A stretch of 7,596 bases of DNA from Bacteroidales bacterium (GTDB lineage: Bacteria > Bacteroidota > Bacteroidia > Bacteroidales > ML635J-15). Each line of letters starts with the position of its first letter. Position 1 is the stretch's first letter. Both the position numbers and the translations under genes were made by a program. Location: positions 1 to 7,596 of the forward strand of contig SLSH01000196.1 of NCBI GenBank assembly GCA_007130555.1, in the 5' to 3' direction. Below, one piece after another: positions 5,409-7,596 of this stretch. The notes under the pieces were generated by a model. It did not search any database and was not told the DNA's origin. It saw only the letters and a program-made list of their open reading frames with translations.

Positions 5409-6791
5409 ATGTATAAGTTTCTTACAATATTTATTATATTTTTATCATATTTTTCAGTAAACACCTTACTAACAGAATGTTATTCTCAGGAAAATGAATT
5501 TAAAACTGTAGTTGCAGAACAAGGAGACGGTATTTACAAAATATTACGTAAAAATGGATATGATTTATCAACTTATTTTGATTCTTTTATTAAACTAAAT
5601 AAAGATAAAATTATTAACGAAAACGAATTAATAGTCGGTGAATCTTATTATTTACCTCCAAAATACAATACAGTACGAACCGACGAAGAATTTTATATTG
5701 ACTCTCTTATTAAGAGTCAGTTTAAATCTGTATCAGATAATAAAGAAACTGCAGATTCCGTAGTATTAAAAGAAGATTTTGTAGAATCGGAATTGCTATA
5801 TACTGATACTATTATTACTGAAGATGCTCAGGCTGAAAGTGAGTTTAAGGTTGTAATTGCACAACAAGGAGACGGAATTTTTAAAATTCTTCGTGAAAAC
5901 GGATATGAGCCGTCAATTTATTTAAGTAATTTTATAGAAATCAATAATGAAAAAACACTTAATAATAACGAATTAATTGTCGGAGAATCATATTATCTTC
6001 CTGAAAAGCATATTCCGGAAAAATCCGATAAGCATTATGATGATTATATACATAGGGAAACTGATATTACAAAGTGGGAATTACGATATGCAGATACTAT
6101 AATAAGCAATAAACTCGAAGGAGCCATGATATATTTAATAAGCGGACATGGGGGACCTGACCCCGGTGCGATAGCAAAAGTTGACGGTCATACAATAAGC
6201 GAAGATGAGTATGCTTATGATATTTGTATGAGGATAGCCCGAAATATAGAAGAACACGGAGGAAAAGTTGTCATGATAATCAAAGACCCTAATAACGGTA
6301 TAAGAGACTGTAGGATACTTCCGATGGATACTGACGAATATTGTTATCCGAATTTAACAATTCCGTTAAACCATATGCAAAGACTGGTACAAAGAACAAA
6401 TGCCGTTAATGATTTATATAATAAAAACAAGCACCTAAAATATCACAGAGCATTGGAAGTACATCTTGATTCCAGGAGTACCGGCACCAATCTCGATGTA
6501 TTTTTTTATCATCACACATATAGTATTGCAGGAAGAAAATTTGCAATGAATATCAGAAATACCTTTGATGAAAAATATGCTATTCATCAACCGAACAGGG
6601 GTTATTCAGGAACAGTGAGCGACAGAAATTTATATGTTATAAGACGAACTATTCCTCCTGCTGTATTAGTAGAACTCGGAAATATTCAAAATCCAAGAGA
6701 TCAGAGAAGATTTTTAGACTATAAAAACAGACAGGCTCTTGCAAACTGGATTACAGAGGGAATAATAAAAGACTATAAAATGAATCAATAA
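5409..6791 (+). CDS. Secreted N-acetylmuramoyl-L-alanine amidase with two LysM-like modules
   Basis: The 460-residue product is expected to cleave the amide bond between MurNAc and the stem peptide in the periplasm, as AmiA/B/C-type (Amidase_3) enzymes do in cell separation. Residues 4-21 are a hydrophobic signal sequence; C24 is preceded by LTE, a poor lipobox, so a lipoprotein is unlikely. Two copies of a 56-residue module (about 30-85 and 145-200) agree at 37 positions; each has QGDGI-x-KIL and ends VGESYYLP, the layout of a divergent LysM glycan-binding domain. The catalytic domain (240-460) has zinc-binding H247 in SGHGGPDPGA, E265 or E267, and H352 in VHLDS, with catalytic E422 in VELGNIQN. 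All key residues are present. No helical auto-inhibitory insert like that of AmiC was recognised. It is divergent from thrS with its own promoter. Confidence 0.9.
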   Translation: MYKFLTIFIIFLSYFSVNTLLTECYSQENEFKTVVAEQGDGIYKILRKNGYDLSTYFDSFIKLNKDKIINENELIVGESYYLPPKYNTVRTDEEFYIDSLIKSQFKSVSDNKETADSVVLKEDFVESELLYTDTIITEDAQAESEFKVVIAQQGDGIFKILRENGYEPSIYLSNFIEINNEKTLNNNELIVGESYYLPEKHIPEKSDKHYDDYIHRETDITKWELRYADTIISNKLEGAMIYLISGHGGPDPGAIAKVDGHTISEDEYAYDICMRIARNIEEHGGKVVMIIKDPNNGIRDCRILPMDTDEYCYPNLTIPLNHMQRLVQRTNAVNDLYNKNKHLKYHRALEVHLDSRSTGTNLDVFFYHHTYSIAGRKFAMNIRNTFDEKYAIHQPNRGYSGTVSDRNLYVIRRTIPPAVLVELGNIQNPRDQRRFLDYKNRQALANWITEGIIKDYKMNQ

Positions 6792-6813
6792 TCCGCTCCT
6801 GTTTATATTTTTT

Positions 6814-7596
6814 CTAATAAATCAATGTTACCGTACCTATATATGAATTATCTTTTGTTCTTTCTTTATCCAAATATATAACATATATGTAAGAAGTTGT
6901 CGGCATAAGTTTTCCTTTATAAGTACCATCCCATGGTTTATCGCCATATTTTGCATTATAAACTTCTTCTCCGTGCGTATTAAATACTCTGATGTAATAA
7001 TCAGGATATAATTCAATATTCTCAATCAGCCATTCATCATTTATTCCGTCTCCGTTTGGAGTGAACGCATTAGGAATTCTTATACAATGATTTTCAACAT
7101 TATCAATAACTACAAAAATCTCTCTATAACAACTATTTGAATCTGTAATTGTTATTGTATATTCTCCTGCTGTTAATCCTATAATATAATCATAAGCGAT
7201 TTCTAGAGATTCTTCATCTTTCCACTCAAAAACATAAGGAGGAGTTCCGCCTGTTACCGATAATTCTATATATGCATCGTTATATCCGAAGCATGACGGT
7301 TCGGTAATTATTAGTGTTGCGTCTATATCTGACGGATAAATTGTAACAACGGTAGTGTCGGCGCTTTCGCAAACTCCTGATATTGTATAAATAATTTCAT
7401 GTGTTCCCGCTCCTGCTTCACTAGCATCTAATATTCCGTCAACGCTTACCCCCTGTCCTGTCCAGTTTCCGCCTTCAGGAATTGCAATTAACCCGATTGT
7501 AATATCATCGTAACAGAATGGTTCAATCGGAGTAATGCTTATTTCATCCGGTTCAATTACCAGAATAGTAATTTGATCGGAGCTATAGCATATTCC
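6814..7596 (-). CDS. Large secreted repeat protein with CHU_C-type gliding/T9SS C-terminal domain (partial, 5' end outside window)
   Basis: This frame is open from the right window edge to TAG at 6816-6814, giving the last 260 residues of a longer protein. Fragment residues 1-20 end one Ig-like repeat (GICYSSDQITILVIEPDEI). About 22-88 form another (PEGGNWTGQGVSVDGILD, GAGTHEIIYTISGVC), and 97-168 resemble an SprB-type repeat (GGTPPYVFEW, then GLTAGEYTITITDSNSC). The end, about 172-260, has RIPNAFTPNGDGINDEW, FNTHGEEVY, PWDGTYKGK and TSYIYVIYL, typical of the CHU_C/gliding-motility-associated C-terminal domain (TIGR04131), which sends proteins through the type IX secretion system to the cell surface. 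The usual NRWG of this domain reads NTHG here. Its function cannot be inferred beyond a surface or secreted role, likely adhesion or motility. It converges on the amidase gene with a 22-bp gap. Confidence 0.9.
   Translation of the reverse strand, partial: GICYSSDQITILVIEPDEISITPIEPFCYDDITIGLIAIPEGGNWTGQGVSVDGILDASEAGAGTHEIIYTISGVCESADTTVVTIYPSDIDATLIITEPSCFGYNDAYIELSVTGGTPPYVFEWKDEESLEIAYDYIIGLTAGEYTITITDSNSCYREIFVVIDNVENHCIRIPNAFTPNGDGINDEWLIENIELYPDYYIRVFNTHGEEVYNAKYGDKPWDGTYKGKLMPTTSYIYVIYLDKERTKDNSYIGTVTLIY

Noticed and set aside
6792..6813. Bidirectional terminator between the amidase and the CHU_C gene
   Set aside because: There is a T-run near 6808-6813 but no convincing GC stem in the 22-bp gap.
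6837..7025. 62-codon minus-strand open frame
   Set aside because: It is an out-of-frame shadow of the CHU_C domain, whose own frame gives a clear family match.

Overview
The window looks like a piece of an AT-rich Bacteroidota (Bacteroidetes) genome. The evidence is a partial gene at the right edge with the CHU_C-type C-terminal domain of type IX secretion/gliding-motility surface proteins, promoters that fit the Bacteroidota pattern (TTTG or TTG, about 19 bp, TAnnTTTG), and A/T-rich gene leaders without Shine-Dalgarno (SD) sequences, infC being the one exception.

Layout. Bases 1-237 are a non-coding repeat tract: two identical 56-bp units, then a third diverged unit that is split by 83 bp of unrelated GC-richer repeat modules. 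Bases 238-455 are AT-rich spacer ending in a promoter for a PaaI-like hotdog thioesterase (456-929, +). Facing it end to end is an M23/LysM peptidoglycan endopeptidase (945-1889, -). Next comes the classical translation operon thrS-infC-rpmI-rplT, transcribed leftward (5247 down to 2079): threonyl-tRNA synthetase, IF3, L35 and L20. Divergent from thrS across a 161-bp double-promoter region is a secreted N-acetylmuramoyl-L-alanine amidase with two duplicated LysM-like modules (5409-6791, +). It meets, tail to tail, the C-terminal 260 residues of a large secreted repeat protein (6814-7596, -), whose start lies beyond the window.

How it fits together. The core is housekeeping: translation initiation, two large-subunit proteins and tRNA-Thr charging. 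Two LysM-bearing cell-wall hydrolases flank that operon; they are transcribed separately from it, so shared regulation is not shown. No defence system, CRISPR array, transposase, tRNA or rRNA was seen.

The points most worth a second look are the split hairpin repeat at the left edge, the probable AUU start of infC behind a perfect AGGAGG in an otherwise SD-less neighbourhood, a stem-loop just ahead of rplT, and the very short thrS leader.
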